A stretch of DNA of 64,000 bases from Streptomyces sp. NBC_00344 (GTDB taxonomy: Bacteria; Actinomycetota; Actinomycetes; Streptomycetales; Streptomycetaceae): the NCBI RefSeq assembly GCF_036088315.1, contig NZ_CP107996.1, forward strand, positions 3,747,001-3,811,000. The letters are read 5' to 3'. Positions 8,576 to 17,122 of the stretch are shown piece after piece. Position 1 is the first letter of the stretch, and every line of letters starts with the position of its first letter. The notes under the pieces were generated by a model, which worked only from the letters and a program-made list of their open reading frames with translations, did no database searches and was not told the DNA's origin. The position numbers were made by a program, and so were the translations under genes.

Positions 8576-9382
8576 ATGGACATCGTGGTCGACTTCGACC
8601 AGGACCCCTCGGCCGGGGAGCGGTTGGCGCGGGAGCTGTACGCCGGGTTGCCGGCCGGCGGACCGGCCCCTGGCGCCGACCCGCCGCATGGGCTGCTGGG
8701 GACCGCGGTCGCCAGGGCCGACGGCGCCCTCCTGGGCTGGGCACCGGTGTACTGCGCGGGCCCGGAGACCGATGTGGCCACCGTGCAGCGGGTGTTGGTG
8801 GCCCTGGAGCGGGAACGCATCGTCTCAGGTCACAATGCCGAACCGGACGGAACGGACGACGAGGAGGCCGTCCTGCTCCGCCTCTTCCGGCGCGCCGCCG
8901 ACGAGGCCCGCGCCGCCGGATTCGCCATGCTGCAGTGGAGCGACACGGAGGCCGAACTCGATGCCCGGGTCGCTGCCGAGCTGGAGGCCTCCGTACACCG
9001 GGAGATCGGCCGGAAGTGGGGCAGTTCCGCGCTCGACCGCTGGAAGCCCAGGACGGCCCTGCCGGCCGTGCGTACCCAGCCTCCGGCGTCCGGGCCCGGC
9101 TGGCAGGGTCTGGAACTGCTGACACCCGGTGGCGGCGCGGCGCGGATCGCCGCGGTGGTGTCGGGCGATGAGATGTATGTGGAGAAGGTCGGCCACCATG
9201 GCATCGAAGCGCCTGAACTGGGCGCCCTGGTGGCCGAGTTCATCGTCCAGGTACGCCGGGTGCACCCCTCGGTGGTGTCCTTGCAGGTCCGTGAGTCCGC
9301 GGATGACGTACTCGCGGCGGCGCTCAAGGCGGCCGGGCTGCGGATCAGTCACCGCTGGTGGGAGTACCGGCTGGCCCTCTGA
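8576..9382 (+). CDS. Uncharacterised protein, possibly GNAT-fold
   Basis: A 268-residue soluble protein. The start at 8576 is selected by GTGAGGG about 5 nt upstream and because conserved-looking sequence (MDIVVDFDQDP) begins there. It is acidic and rich in Ala, Glu and Arg, with a helix of the type EAVLLRLFRRAADEARAAG and a C-terminal half (VRRVHPSVVSLQVRES, then VLAAALKAAGLRISHRWWEY) that looks like the last strands of an acetyltransferase fold. No clear acetyl-CoA loop (Q/R-x-x-G-x-G/A) is visible. It follows the helicase gene in the same direction with a 200-nt gap. Function not recognised. Confidence 0.7.
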   Translation: MDIVVDFDQDPSAGERLARELYAGLPAGGPAPGADPPHGLLGTAVARADGALLGWAPVYCAGPETDVATVQRVLVALERERIVSGHNAEPDGTDDEEAVLLRLFRRAADEARAAGFAMLQWSDTEAELDARVAAELEASVHREIGRKWGSSALDRWKPRTALPAVRTQPPASGPGWQGLELLTPGGGAARIAAVVSGDEMYVEKVGHHGIEAPELGALVAEFIVQVRRVHPSVVSLQVRESADDVLAAALKAAGLRISHRWWEYRLAL

Positions 9383-9452
9383 GAGGGACCAGCGGGTCCG
9401 GCCGGGGCCCTCCGAGGGGGGCGAGCCGGTCCGGCCGGGCGCCCGGGATCAG

Positions 9453-10376
9453 TCAGTCCCCGGCGGTGCGGTGCTGATGGACGCGCAGATGCATGGTGGC
9501 CAGATCCAGCAGTGGCGTGGCCACGGACAGGGCGCGGGCGCGGGTCAGCAGGTCGCCGAAGAGGTGCTCGACCTCGGTCGGCCGGCCCTCGACGACATCG
9601 CGGTACATGGACGAGGCGAACGGACTGCCGGCCCGGGTCAGCAGCTCCTCGGCGAAGGCGATCTTCTCCTTCGGCACCGGGTTGCCGGAGGCAGCCGCCA
9701 CGGCGGCGGCCTCCGCCAGAATGGCGGGGCCGAGCCCGGCTCCGCCGGGGACGGCGGTGACATCGCCGACCGTGCCGCGCATCAGACAGGTCAGCGCACC
9801 GACCGCGGTGATGAAGACCCACTTGTGCCACATCTCGGCGGTGATGTCGTCCGATGTGTGCACCTCCACCCCCGCTCCGCTCAGCAGGGCATGGATCTCG
9901 TCCACCCGGGCGGAGGGCCCGCCGCCCTGTTCGCCGATGGTCAGATTCGCCATCGGGGCGAGGCGGACGATGTCTCCATGGTCGTTCAGAGTGGTGACGA
10001 TCATGGCCACGCCGCCGAGCACCGCCCGCTCGCCGAAGCGCGCGTTCAGTTCGCCGATGTGCGCCATGCCGTTGAGCAGCGGGACGATCGCGGTCGTCGG
10101 GCCGATCGCCGGGGAGACGTCCTCGATTGCCTGCCCGATCGCAGTGGACTTCACCGAGAACAGCACCAGGCCGTAGGGACCGGTGAGTTCGCCGGCGGTG
10201 ACCAGCCTCGGAGTGACCGTCAGATCGGTGCCCAGACCGGTGATACGCAGCCCCCTTTCCCGCAGGACCGCGGCGCGTCCGGGGCGGACCAGAAAGGTGA
10301 CATCCAGCCCTGCATCGGCCGGCAGGCCTCCGAACCAGCCCCCGGTGGCCCCGGCTCCGACGACGAGAATCTTCAT
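9453..10376 (-). CDS. 2-dehydropantoate 2-reductase (ketopantoate reductase) family
   Basis: A 307-residue NADP-dependent reductase. The N-terminal Rossmann motif GAGATGG (about residues 7-13) is the ketopantoate-reductase form. The KS in LVLFSVKSTAIGQAIE, PLLNGMAHI, and the conserved Lys within AEMWHKWVFITAVGALT are family signatures. PanE reduces ketopantoate to pantoate for coenzyme A, but many actinobacterial paralogues act on other 2-keto acids, and this gene stands alone without panB or panC. The gene symbol is therefore left empty. It is convergent with the gene ending at 9382. Confidence 0.87.
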   Translation of the reverse strand: MKILVVGAGATGGWFGGLPADAGLDVTFLVRPGRAAVLRERGLRITGLGTDLTVTPRLVTAGELTGPYGLVLFSVKSTAIGQAIEDVSPAIGPTTAIVPLLNGMAHIGELNARFGERAVLGGVAMIVTTLNDHGDIVRLAPMANLTIGEQGGGPSARVDEIHALLSGAGVEVHTSDDITAEMWHKWVFITAVGALTCLMRGTVGDVTAVPGGAGLGPAILAEAAAVAAASGNPVPKEKIAFAEELLTRAGSPFASSMYRDVVEGRPTEVEHLFGDLLTRARALSVATPLLDLATMHLRVHQHRTAGD

Positions 10377-10486
10377 GAGCGTGCACCCTTCACGAGGCCT
10401 GCGGAATCAGGCGACACCGTATCCCACGTTGGTTCGATGAGTGAACCGACCGGTCGGGGCGGGGCAGTGCGGTGCGCACACCGGGT

Positions 10487-10837
10487 TCATCCGATACCCG
10501 GCGGTGCGTCGAGGAGGAGCCATCCGTCCAGTTCCGTCTCACCTGGAGCGACGGGCAACGCGCCGTGCCCCCGGGCCACTTCCAGGAGCCCGCGGACAAC
10601 ACGCGGTTCACGGAGATTGAGCAGGTCGCCATGGTCTGTCATGACGCAGCCCGCGTACCAGGCCCCTTCCGCGACGAAGCGGCCTGCGCCGGCACGGAAG
10701 ACGATCCTCAGAACGGTGTCCGCGCCCTCCTTGTGCAGGGAGAGTATTTCCCGGCAGTCCCCGTGCCGGTGACGCACCGACCACAGCCAGGTGGTGTCGC
10801 CGGCGGTAAGGCGGCGGAGCCGGCGGTCGTTTCCCAT
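10487..10837 (-). CDS. Conserved small hypothetical protein
   Basis: 116 residues. The start MGNDRRL at 10837 follows a G-rich stretch. The protein reads WLWSVRHRHGDCREILSLH, then LRIVFRAGAGRFVAEGAW, then VMTDHGDLLNLREPRVVR, a compact beta-rich pattern that I recall as a Streptomyces-conserved family without known function. A longer open frame to 11512 crosses the AhpD-like gene and is not real. It lies downstream of that gene in the same direction with a gap of about 150 nt. Confidence 0.65.
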   Translation of the reverse strand: MGNDRRLRRLTAGDTTWLWSVRHRHGDCREILSLHKEGADTVLRIVFRAGAGRFVAEGAWYAGCVMTDHGDLLNLREPRVVRGLLEVARGHGALPVAPGETELDGWLLLDAPPGIG

Positions 10838-10986
10838 CCCCCCACCGTATTCGGTGCCAACGGGGCCTGGATGAACGGCAGTCGGACCGCCGACGGCCGG
10901 AAGCGCACCCCGGGCGCCGCGCGGCGGTGCCCGGGGCGTGTGCTGCCGCTTGTCGCCGCTCGCCGGACGGCGCGGGCGGCCGTCTG

Positions 10987-11460
10987 TCAGTGGAACTGGC
11001 CGACCTGGTAGTCCCCGGCGGGCTGCTGGGTGATGACGTTTCCGCGGTTGAAGGCGTTGATGACCGCGATGAGGGTCACCAGGGCGGCGAGCTGGTCCTC
11101 GTCGTAGTGCTTGGCGGCGTTCGCCCACACCTCGTCCGATACGCCGCCTGCCGCGTCCGCGATGCGGGTCCCCTCCTCGGCCAGCTCCAGGGCGGCGCGC
11201 TCGGCGTCGGTGTAGACCTTGGCCTCCCGCCAGGCCGCGACCAGGTTGAGCCGCACCGCGGTCTCCCCGGCCGCGGCGGCGTCCTTGGTGTGCATGTCGA
11301 TGCATCCGGCGCAGCCGTTGATCTGGCTGGCGCGGAGCATCACCAGTTCTCGCGTCGCGGCCGGCAGCGTCGAGTCCGCGAGCGCGCCGGCCGCGGCGAT
11401 GATGTGCTTCATGGCCTTGGCTGCGACCGGGCTGGCCATGACGTTCAACCGAGCTTCCAT
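10987..11460 (-). CDS. AhpD-like carboxymuconolactone decarboxylase-family protein
   Basis: 157 residues with the AhpD signature GCAGCIDMH, a C-x-x-C redox pair followed by a His three residues later, within an all-helical fold (ELVMLRASQINGC precedes it). Such proteins are alkylhydroperoxidases that reduce peroxides through the Cys pair, or act as thiol adaptors. AGGAG lies about 6 nt before the ATG at 11460. It probably forms its own unit. The peroxide substrate and electron donor (for example mycothiol-linked reduction) cannot be read from sequence. Confidence 0.87.
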   Translation of the reverse strand: MEARLNVMASPVAAKAMKHIIAAAGALADSTLPAATRELVMLRASQINGCAGCIDMHTKDAAAAGETAVRLNLVAAWREAKVYTDAERAALELAEEGTRIADAAGGVSDEVWANAAKHYDEDQLAALVTLIAVINAFNRGNVITQQPAGDYQVGQFH

Positions 11461-11754
11461 GGTGCACTCCTGTGTCGTCGTCGGTGGTTACACCCCTAGG
11501 ACCGAACAGCACCCGCGCGTTGTGACACGAACGAAGGTGACCTGCGTCTCACCCTCCCCGGCGCCGTGGCAGCGGCCACCCCCGCCGACGTTCAGGTCCG
11601 CCGGCCCGGCGGGATCCCGTAGTGGCGCTGTCCGGAACCTGTCGCCATGTGACCGGAACCCAGCCACCCATGTTTACGGAGGGCCGGACTGTCTATCCGT
11701 CCCCCAGACGGGGCGGCGGCTGCGAGTCACCCCGCCGAACGGGTGGTGTAGAAC

Positions 11755-11782
11755 ACTTTTGCAAGCGTCTGCTTGCAAAAGT
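11755..11782. promoter_or_regulatory. Perfect 12-bp palindrome upstream of XRE regulator
   Basis: ACTTTTGCAAGC (11755-11766) and its exact reverse complement GCTTGCAAAAGT (11771-11782) flank a GTCT spacer, 26 nt before the start of the XRE gene. The low-GC content and symmetry fit a dimeric repressor site, most simply autoregulation by the XRE protein. The rest of the 348-nt gap between 11460 and 11809 holds nothing else I can identify. Confidence 0.7.
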
Positions 11783-11808
11783 TAGCGCTGCGGGTGCAGC
11801 ATCGTGTC

Positions 11809-12306
11809 ATGGCATCACTCAACGTCGGCAATGTCGGCGAGTATCTGCGCGAACAGCGGCGCACCGCGCAGCTGTCCCTGCGTCAGCTCGCCGACGCCGC
11901 CGGGGTGTCGAATCCGTATCTCAGTCAGATCGAGCGCGGACTCCGCAAGCCGAGCGCGGACATTCTGCAGCAGCTGGCCAAGGCGCTGCGTATCTCCGCC
12001 GAGACGTTGTACGTCCAGGCCGGGATCCTCGATGAGCGGGAGCGGGACGAGCTGGAGACGCGCGCCGTCATCCTGGCCGACCCCTCCATAACCGAGCGCC
12101 AGAAGCAGGTGCTGCTCCAGATCTACGAGTCCTTCCGCAAGGAGAACGGACCCGAGGCGGATTCACCCCGCACGGCGGATGCGGCTGCCGGCCGTGACGC
12201 GGACGGCAGTGATGCCGGGCAACCCGCGGAGCACGACGGGAAACACGCCCCGCATCGCGAACGGAAGCACGACCAGAAGCACGACCAGACGTACGAACAG
12301 AACTGA
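11809..12306 (+). CDS. XRE-family helix-turn-helix regulator
   Basis: 165 residues. The Cro/C1-type HTH at about residues 5-60 (VGEYLREQRRTAQLSLRQL, then GVSNPYLSQIERGLRKPSA) is intact. The C-terminal third (after ADSPRTADA) is a charged, low-complexity, His/Lys/Asp-rich tail without predicted fold. The ATG at 11809 is chosen because MASLNVGNVGEYL begins the conserved part. A perfect palindrome lies just upstream. The HbhA-like gene follows after 18 nt with its own GGGAGG site, so the two form a likely operon and the regulator may control a cell-envelope-linked protein. Confidence 0.88.
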   Translation: MASLNVGNVGEYLREQRRTAQLSLRQLADAAGVSNPYLSQIERGLRKPSADILQQLAKALRISAETLYVQAGILDERERDELETRAVILADPSITERQKQVLLQIYESFRKENGPEADSPRTADAAAGRDADGSDAGQPAEHDGKHAPHRERKHDQKHDQTYEQN

Positions 12307-12324
12307 TCCGGGAGGACCACAGTC

Positions 12325-13029
12325 ATGGCCATCACCGATGACCTGCGCAAGACCCTCACCGACCCGACCCCGCTCTACTTCGCCGCGGGTACGGCCGACT
12401 TCGCCGTCGAGCAGGCCCGGAAGGTTCCGGCGCTGATCGAGAAGCTGCAGGCCGAGGCGCCGGCCCGTATCGACGCGGTGCGCAACACCGACCCGAAGTC
12501 CGTTTCGGACAGGGTCACGTCGCAGGCCAAGGAGGCGCAGGCCACCGTCACCGCCAAGGTGACCGAGGTGTTCGGCTCCTTCGACACGGACCTGAAGAAG
12601 TTCGGCGAGAACGCACAGGATCTGGCGCTGCGGAGCGTGGGTGTTGCCGCGGAGTACGCGGTCAAGGCGCGCGAGGCGTACGAGAAGGTCGCCGAACGCG
12701 GTGAGCAGACCGTGCGGCAGTGGCGTGGCGAGGCGTCCGAGGAGATCGTCGACTTCGCCGCGGCCGTCGAGCCGGAGCGGGTGGCGGCGAAGCCCGTCCC
12801 GAAGCCCGCGCCCAGGACGCCCACCAAGGTCGAGGCCAAGACGCCCACCAAGGTGGAGGCCAAGCCGCAGCCCAGGGCCGAGGCCAAGCCGCAGCCCAAG
12901 GCGGGGACGGTCAAGGCCGCACCCAAGACCGTCAAGGCCGATGCCAAGCCTGCCCCGGCCGGCAAGTCGGCTCCCGCTCCGCGCGGGGCCACGACCGCGA
13001 AGAAGGCCTCGCCTCCCACCGCGAAGTAG
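12325..13029 (+). CDS. HbhA-like helical protein with Lys/Pro/Ala-rich tail
   Basis: A 234-residue protein. Residues 1-150 form a long amphipathic, coiled-coil-rich region (QAKEAQATVTAKVTEVFGS, EYAVKAREAYEKVAERGE). The C-terminal 80 residues are an unstructured repeat of K-A-P motifs such as TPTKVEAK and PQPKAEAK, strongly basic. This layout matches mycobacterial heparin-binding haemagglutinin and its Streptomyces relatives, where the basic tail binds polyanions or DNA. No signal peptide is visible. It is cotranscribed with the XRE regulator and followed by a strong hairpin at 13061-13089. Confidence 0.8.
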   Translation: MAITDDLRKTLTDPTPLYFAAGTADFAVEQARKVPALIEKLQAEAPARIDAVRNTDPKSVSDRVTSQAKEAQATVTAKVTEVFGSFDTDLKKFGENAQDLALRSVGVAAEYAVKAREAYEKVAERGEQTVRQWRGEASEEIVDFAAAVEPERVAAKPVPKPAPRTPTKVEAKTPTKVEAKPQPRAEAKPQPKAGTVKAAPKTVKADAKPAPAGKSAPAPRGATTAKKASPPTAK

Positions 13030-13060
13030 CGGCGCGGCGGCGGACAGGTCCGCGAGTCAC

Positions 13061-13089
13061 AGGCCGGACACCTTCTCGGTGTCCGGCCT
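13061..13089 (+). terminator. Hairpin terminator after HbhA-like gene
   Basis: Arms AGGCCGGACACC and GGTGTCCGGCCT pair perfectly over 12 bp around a 5-nt loop, 31 nt after the stop at 13029. Only a short T-rich tail follows, as is usual in Streptomyces. Confidence 0.75.
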
Positions 13090-13134
13090 GTTCTGCGGGT
13101 AGCGTGGCCATGTAGATGGCCGGTCGATCAGGCG

Positions 13135-13485
13135 GTGGTGGGCGCAGTGCTTATGCAGGGTTTCGCGGGATTCATGTCGCTGTTGAGCTTGGCGCTGATC
13201 CTCTTCAGCGGCTTCGCGCTGGTGGACGCGGCGATCCGCCGTGAGGACGCGTATCGCGCGGCGAGCAAGCAGACCAAGCCGTTCTGGCTGATCATTCTCG
13301 CCATCGCGTTCGTCGTGAACTGGCTGTTCTCGATTCTTTCGTTCCTGCCGGTGATCGGGCTGGTGGCGACCATCGTGTACATGGTCGACGTGCGACCGGC
13401 GGTCCGGCAGATCAGCGGCGGCGGCCGCAAGAGCGGTGGCTCCAGCAGCGACGGGCCCTACGGCCCCTACAACGGTGGCCGCTAG
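13135..13485 (+). CDS. DUF2516-like small membrane protein
   Basis: 116 residues with an N-terminal membrane segment (MSLLSLALILFSGFALVDAA), a second segment (FWLIILAIAFVVNWLFSIL) continuing into a third hydrophobic stretch, then a Gly/Ser-rich polar tail. The order segment - VDAAIRR - KPFWLIILA matches the actinobacterial DUF2516 family. The GTG at 13135 or the ATG at 13153 could be the start; neither has a strong ribosome site. It follows the HbhA-like gene but is separated from it by a terminator. Function unknown. Confidence 0.75.
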   Translation: MVGAVLMQGFAGFMSLLSLALILFSGFALVDAAIRREDAYRAASKQTKPFWLIILAIAFVVNWLFSILSFLPVIGLVATIVYMVDVRPAVRQISGGGRKSGGSSSDGPYGPYNGGR

Positions 13486-13493
13486 CGGTACGG

Positions 13494-14714
13494 CTAGCGC
13501 CTGCGCTCCAGCAGCAGGACCGCCACATCGTCGGTCAGTTCGCCGCCGTTCAGCTCGCGCACCTCGGCGACCGCCGTCTCCAGCAGGCTCTCGCCGCGCA
13601 ACCCCGCCGTCAGCTGCCGGTCAATCATCTCGACCATGCCCTCCTGGCCGAGCCGCTGGGTGCCCTGGCCGATACGGCCCTCGATCAGTCCGTCGGTGTA
13701 CATGAGCAGATTCCAGGACCCGCCGAGCTCGACCTGGCGGCGCGGCCAGCGGGCGCGCGGCAGCAGACCGAGGGCGGGCCCCCCGTCCTCGAAGGGGAGC
13801 AGCTGGGCGGTCCCGCCTTCGCGGGAGACCAGCGGGGCGGGGTGACCGGCCAGGCAGAGTCCGGCCCGGCGGCCGTCCGGGGCGATGTCCACCGTGCAGA
13901 GCGTGGCGAAGAGCTCCTCGCTCTCCCGCTCGTGTTCGAGCACCTGCTGCATCGTGGAGAGCAGCTGGTCCCCGCAGAGCCCGGCCAGTGTCAGCGCCCG
14001 CCAGGCGATGCGCAGCTCGACGCCGAGCGCGGCCTCGTCCGGGCCGTGGCCGCAGACGTCGCCGATCATCGCGTGCACGGTGCCGTCCGGGGTGCGGACC
14101 ACATCGTAGAAATCGCCGCCGAGCAGCGCACGCGAGCGTCCGGGACGGTATCGCGCGGCGAAGCGCAGGTCCGAGCCTTCGAGCAGCGGCGTCGGGAGCA
14201 GGCCGCGCTCCAGGCGGGCGTTCTCCTGGGCGCGCAGCCGGGACTCGGCGAGTTTGTGGTGCGCGGTGTCCGCGCGTTTTCGCTCCACGGCGTACCGGAT
14301 GGCGCGGTTCAGCAGCCTGCCGTCCAGCTCGTCGCGGAGCAGATAGTCCTGAGCGCCGACCCGGACCGCTTCTGCGGCCCGCTCCTCGTGCGCGGACGAG
14401 GCCAGCGCCAGCACGGCGTGGCCCGGTGCGAGCCGGAGGATGTGCCGGAGCACGGACAGCTCGTCGTCGGCATCGGCGCCCGGCAGTGCCAGGTCGAGCA
14501 GGATGCAGTGAACATCGTCGGTGAGCAGCCGCTCGGCCTCGGTGAGGTTGCGGGCGGTACGCACGCGCACCCGCTTGCCGGCCGCGTCGAGCATCTCCGG
14601 GACCGTGAAAGTGCCCATGGGGTCGTTCTCGATCACCAGCAGCGTGAGATCGGTGCTGCCGGTCGAGTCCGGTCCCCTGGTCTGGTGGGGCAGAACGGCC
14701 TGACCGCTCTCCAT
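13494..14714 (-). CDS. Response-regulator receiver / PP2C (SpoIIE-type) serine phosphatase
   Basis: 406 residues. The receiver domain (about 20-135) has acidic residues in LLVIENDPMG and the phosphoacceptor Asp in CILLDLALPG. A coiled linker (AVERKRADTAHHKLAESRL) leads to a PP2C/SpoIIE phosphatase domain (about 190-400) with the metal-binding motifs GGDFYD, MIGDVCGHG, YTDGLIEGR and GELTDDVAVLLL. It should dephosphorylate Ser/Thr of an anti-anti-sigma factor in response to phosphorylation of the receiver, as in RsbU/RsbP-like stress pathways. The start at 14714 has AAGGAAA upstream; a longer open frame to 15494 is an artefact crossing the next gene. No cognate kinase is adjacent. Confidence 0.9.
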   Translation of the reverse strand: MESGQAVLPHQTRGPDSTGSTDLTLLVIENDPMGTFTVPEMLDAAGKRVRVRTARNLTEAERLLTDDVHCILLDLALPGADADDELSVLRHILRLAPGHAVLALASSAHEERAAEAVRVGAQDYLLRDELDGRLLNRAIRYAVERKRADTAHHKLAESRLRAQENARLERGLLPTPLLEGSDLRFAARYRPGRSRALLGGDFYDVVRTPDGTVHAMIGDVCGHGPDEAALGVELRIAWRALTLAGLCGDQLLSTMQQVLEHERESEELFATLCTVDIAPDGRRAGLCLAGHPAPLVSREGGTAQLLPFEDGGPALGLLPRARWPRRQVELGGSWNLLMYTDGLIEGRIGQGTQRLGQEGMVEMIDRQLTAGLRGESLLETAVAEVRELNGGELTDDVAVLLLERRR

Positions 14715-14935
14715 CGCTTCGGTTTCCTTCCCTCCCCCCGAGGGCGCGGTGGAACGCCAGTCGACGTCCCACCAGACGGGGACCATAGCGGTTGGCGGGG
14801 CCACAGCGGAATGGTGCGGGAAGATCGGCCGGGGGCATATGCCGTCTCCCACCACGCATGCGACGGTTTGGCGCCGGGTGCGGCCATGATGAACGTCACT
14901 GCGACGGCGCTCCGCGGGTACGTGACGTACGCAAC

Positions 14936-16018
14936 TCAGGCGTCCGGGCGCACCACACCCAGGATGGGCATGGAGCCGGCGCCACCGATGGTGACGTCCC
15001 TGCCGGGCCGCGGGGCGTTCACCATCATCCCGCCGCCTATGTACATGCCGACATGGGTCGCGTCCGAAAAGTAGATGATCAGGTCGCCGGGGCGCATGTC
15101 CCGCACCGCCACGTGCGGCAGCTGCTTCCACTGCTCCTGCGAGGTGCGCGGTATGGGGTGTCCGGCCGCGGCCCACGCCTGTGAGGTGAGTCCGCTGCAG
15201 TCGTAGGACTTCGGGCCCTCGGCGCCCCACACGTAGGGCTTGCCGATCTGCTTCGTCGCGAAGGCGACGGCCTTCTTGCCCAGCGGGCCGGCCTTGTTGT
15301 CGATCTCCCTGAGGATGCCGGAGTTCAGCCAGGCGGTCTGCGCCTTCTGTGCCTGCTGCCGCTCCAGCTCGGCCAGCTGCGCGAGTTCCTTCTTCTGCAG
15401 GCCCGATTCGAGCTTCTTGGCCGCGGCGAGCTTCTTCTCGATGTCCTTCTTGGACTTGGCCTGCCGGGCGCGGTTGGCCTCCAGCTTCTGCCACTGGGAG
15501 TTCGCGTCCCGGGTGTATTCCTTCAAGTCCTGCTGTGCTGTGGTCAGTTGACTCAGCAGGGTGTGCTGCGCATGCTGGCCGGCGCGCAGCCGGGTGGCGC
15601 CTTCCAGGAACTTCGACGGGTCCCCGCTGAGCATCAGGCGGACCTCGGGCGGCAGCCCGGCGTCCCGGTACTGGGCGCGGGCCTCGACGCCCACCTGCTG
15701 CTTCAGCAGATCGATCTTCGTCTGGCCCCTGACCATGTCCTGGGCCAGTTCGACCATCAGCGACGACTGCTTGTCGGCCTGCTCCTTGGCGAGGTTGTAC
15801 GCGTCGGTGGCGGCGCCCGCCTTCCGGTAGAGGGCGTCGACCTCCTTGCTCACCTCTTCGAGGCTCTTCTCCGGGGCGGCGGCCGTCCGGTCGCCGGCCT
15901 GCGCCGTCGCGGCGGCCGGGGGTGGCTGGGGGTCGGCGTACGCAAGGCCGGGCGCTGCCAGCACGGTCAGCGTGCAGACCAGGGTGATGGCAGCGGCGAC
16001 GCTACGGCGTCGGGTCAC
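14936..16018 (-). CDS. Secreted NlpC/P60 (C40) peptidoglycan endopeptidase with coiled coil
   Basis: 360 residues. A Sec signal peptide (RRR, then AAAITLVCTLTVLAAPGLAYA, cleavage near residue 28) is followed by a long coiled coil (about 50-235; repeated K/E/Q heptads such as KELAQLAELERQQAQK). The C-terminal NlpC/P60 domain has catalytic Cys in YDCSGLTSQAW, His in ATHVGMYIG and a third polar residue in MVNAPRPG. It cleaves peptide stems in the cell wall, as RipA-like proteins do; the coiled coil probably autoinhibits or docks to FtsEX-like partners. GTG at 16018 follows GGAGGGGG. I looked for a ydaO-type riboswitch upstream and saw none. Confidence 0.9.
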   Translation of the reverse strand: MTRRRSVAAAITLVCTLTVLAAPGLAYADPQPPPAAATAQAGDRTAAAPEKSLEEVSKEVDALYRKAGAATDAYNLAKEQADKQSSLMVELAQDMVRGQTKIDLLKQQVGVEARAQYRDAGLPPEVRLMLSGDPSKFLEGATRLRAGQHAQHTLLSQLTTAQQDLKEYTRDANSQWQKLEANRARQAKSKKDIEKKLAAAKKLESGLQKKELAQLAELERQQAQKAQTAWLNSGILREIDNKAGPLGKKAVAFATKQIGKPYVWGAEGPKSYDCSGLTSQAWAAAGHPIPRTSQEQWKQLPHVAVRDMRPGDLIIYFSDATHVGMYIGGGMMVNAPRPGRDVTIGGAGSMPILGVVRPDA

Positions 16019-16175
16019 AGGCTCCCCCTCCAGAGCTGATTTACCGTCAGTAACATGAGTGGCGCTGGCGAGATGCTGCCACGGCCGCCGCGAATGCGAC
16101 AGAGGGGCACAACAACTCCCCAGTCGCGCCGGCCTCCTCGTGCCCCTCCGACACCTCCGACGAACCGGGGGCCGC

Positions 16176-16976
16176 TCAGGTTCCCGGCCGCGGTGCCAGC
16201 GCGGCCCACTTCACGGTGATCTCGCCCTGCCGCCATCTGCGGACGTCGTCCGCCACCGGCCAGTTGCCCGAGACGGCGCGGACGGCCGCTATCCAGCGCT
16301 GCCGGGCGCCGAGCGAGGCGTAGGGCGCCGCCGACGCCCAGGCGCGGTCGAAGTCCCGCAGAAAGGCATGCACCGGTTCACCCGGCACATTGCGGTGGAT
16401 CAGCGCCTTGGGGAGGCGCTCCGCCAGGTCGGACGGCTGGTGCAGGGAGCCGAGACGGGTCGCGAAGGTGACCGTGCGCGGGCCCTCGGGGCCGAGCGCG
16501 ACCCAGACGTGCCGCCGCCCGATCTCGTCGCAGGTCCCCTCCACCAGCAGCCCGTCCGGTGCCAGCCGTGCGCACAGCCGCTGCCAGACGGCGGCGACCT
16601 CACCCTCGTCGTACTGCCGCAGCACGTTGGCCGCCCGGATCAGCGCGGGACGCCGGCCGGCCGGCGGGACCTCGAAGCCGCCGTGCCGGAAACTCAGCCC
16701 CTGCCGTTCGTACGGCTTGGCCGCTGCGACCCTGGCCGGTTCGATCTCGACGCCGATGACCTCGCAGGCCGGCGCAGGACCTCGCAGCCGCTGCAGCAGC
16801 TCCACGGCGGTCCAGGGGGCGGCTCCGTACCCCAGATCCACCGCCAGCGGGTCGCCCGAGCGGCGCAGGGCCGGGCCCTGCACGGCGGCGATCCAGCGGT
16901 CCATACGACGCAGCCGGTTGGGGTTGGTGGTCCCACGGGTCACGGCGCCGACCGGGCGGGGGGAGGGCTGAGCCAT
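16176..16976 (-). CDS. SAM-dependent methyltransferase
   Basis: 266 residues. The class-I methyltransferase motif I is AVDLGYGAAPWTAVELL (about residues 45-60), followed by VIGVEIEPARV (acidic residue for the ribose hydroxyls) and ANVLRQYDEGEVAAVW. The start MAQPSPRP at 16976 is chosen because upstream sequence is not conserved and runs into the mshA promoter. The gene is divergent from mshA. Substrate unknown; the order suggests a conserved Streptomyces protein of this locus. Confidence 0.8.
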   Translation of the reverse strand: MAQPSPRPVGAVTRGTTNPNRLRRMDRWIAAVQGPALRRSGDPLAVDLGYGAAPWTAVELLQRLRGPAPACEVIGVEIEPARVAAAKPYERQGLSFRHGGFEVPPAGRRPALIRAANVLRQYDEGEVAAVWQRLCARLAPDGLLVEGTCDEIGRRHVWVALGPEGPRTVTFATRLGSLHQPSDLAERLPKALIHRNVPGEPVHAFLRDFDRAWASAAPYASLGARQRWIAAVRAVSGNWPVADDVRRWRQGEITVKWAALAPRPGT

Positions 16977-17122
16977 GTGCCGAGGATATGTGAGCCGTGT
17001 CAAGGTAATTATTCGGCAAAGCGGAAATGTGCCAGGCCCTTGCGCTGTTTCAGCACCGTGGCGGGGTACGAGTGCCGCGCCGCCTGACCATGTCCGCGCA
17101 CCGTGAGGAGAGGACCGCCCAC

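Noticed and set aside
14715..15494. N-terminal extension of the receiver-phosphatase frame
   Set aside because: It runs through the NlpC/P60 gene's 3' end in another frame; the ribosome site and domain start support 14714.
16019..16175. ydaO-type (c-di-AMP) riboswitch before the NlpC/P60 gene
   Set aside because: Such riboswitches occur upstream of some Streptomyces cell-wall hydrolase genes, but I see none of the conserved core here.
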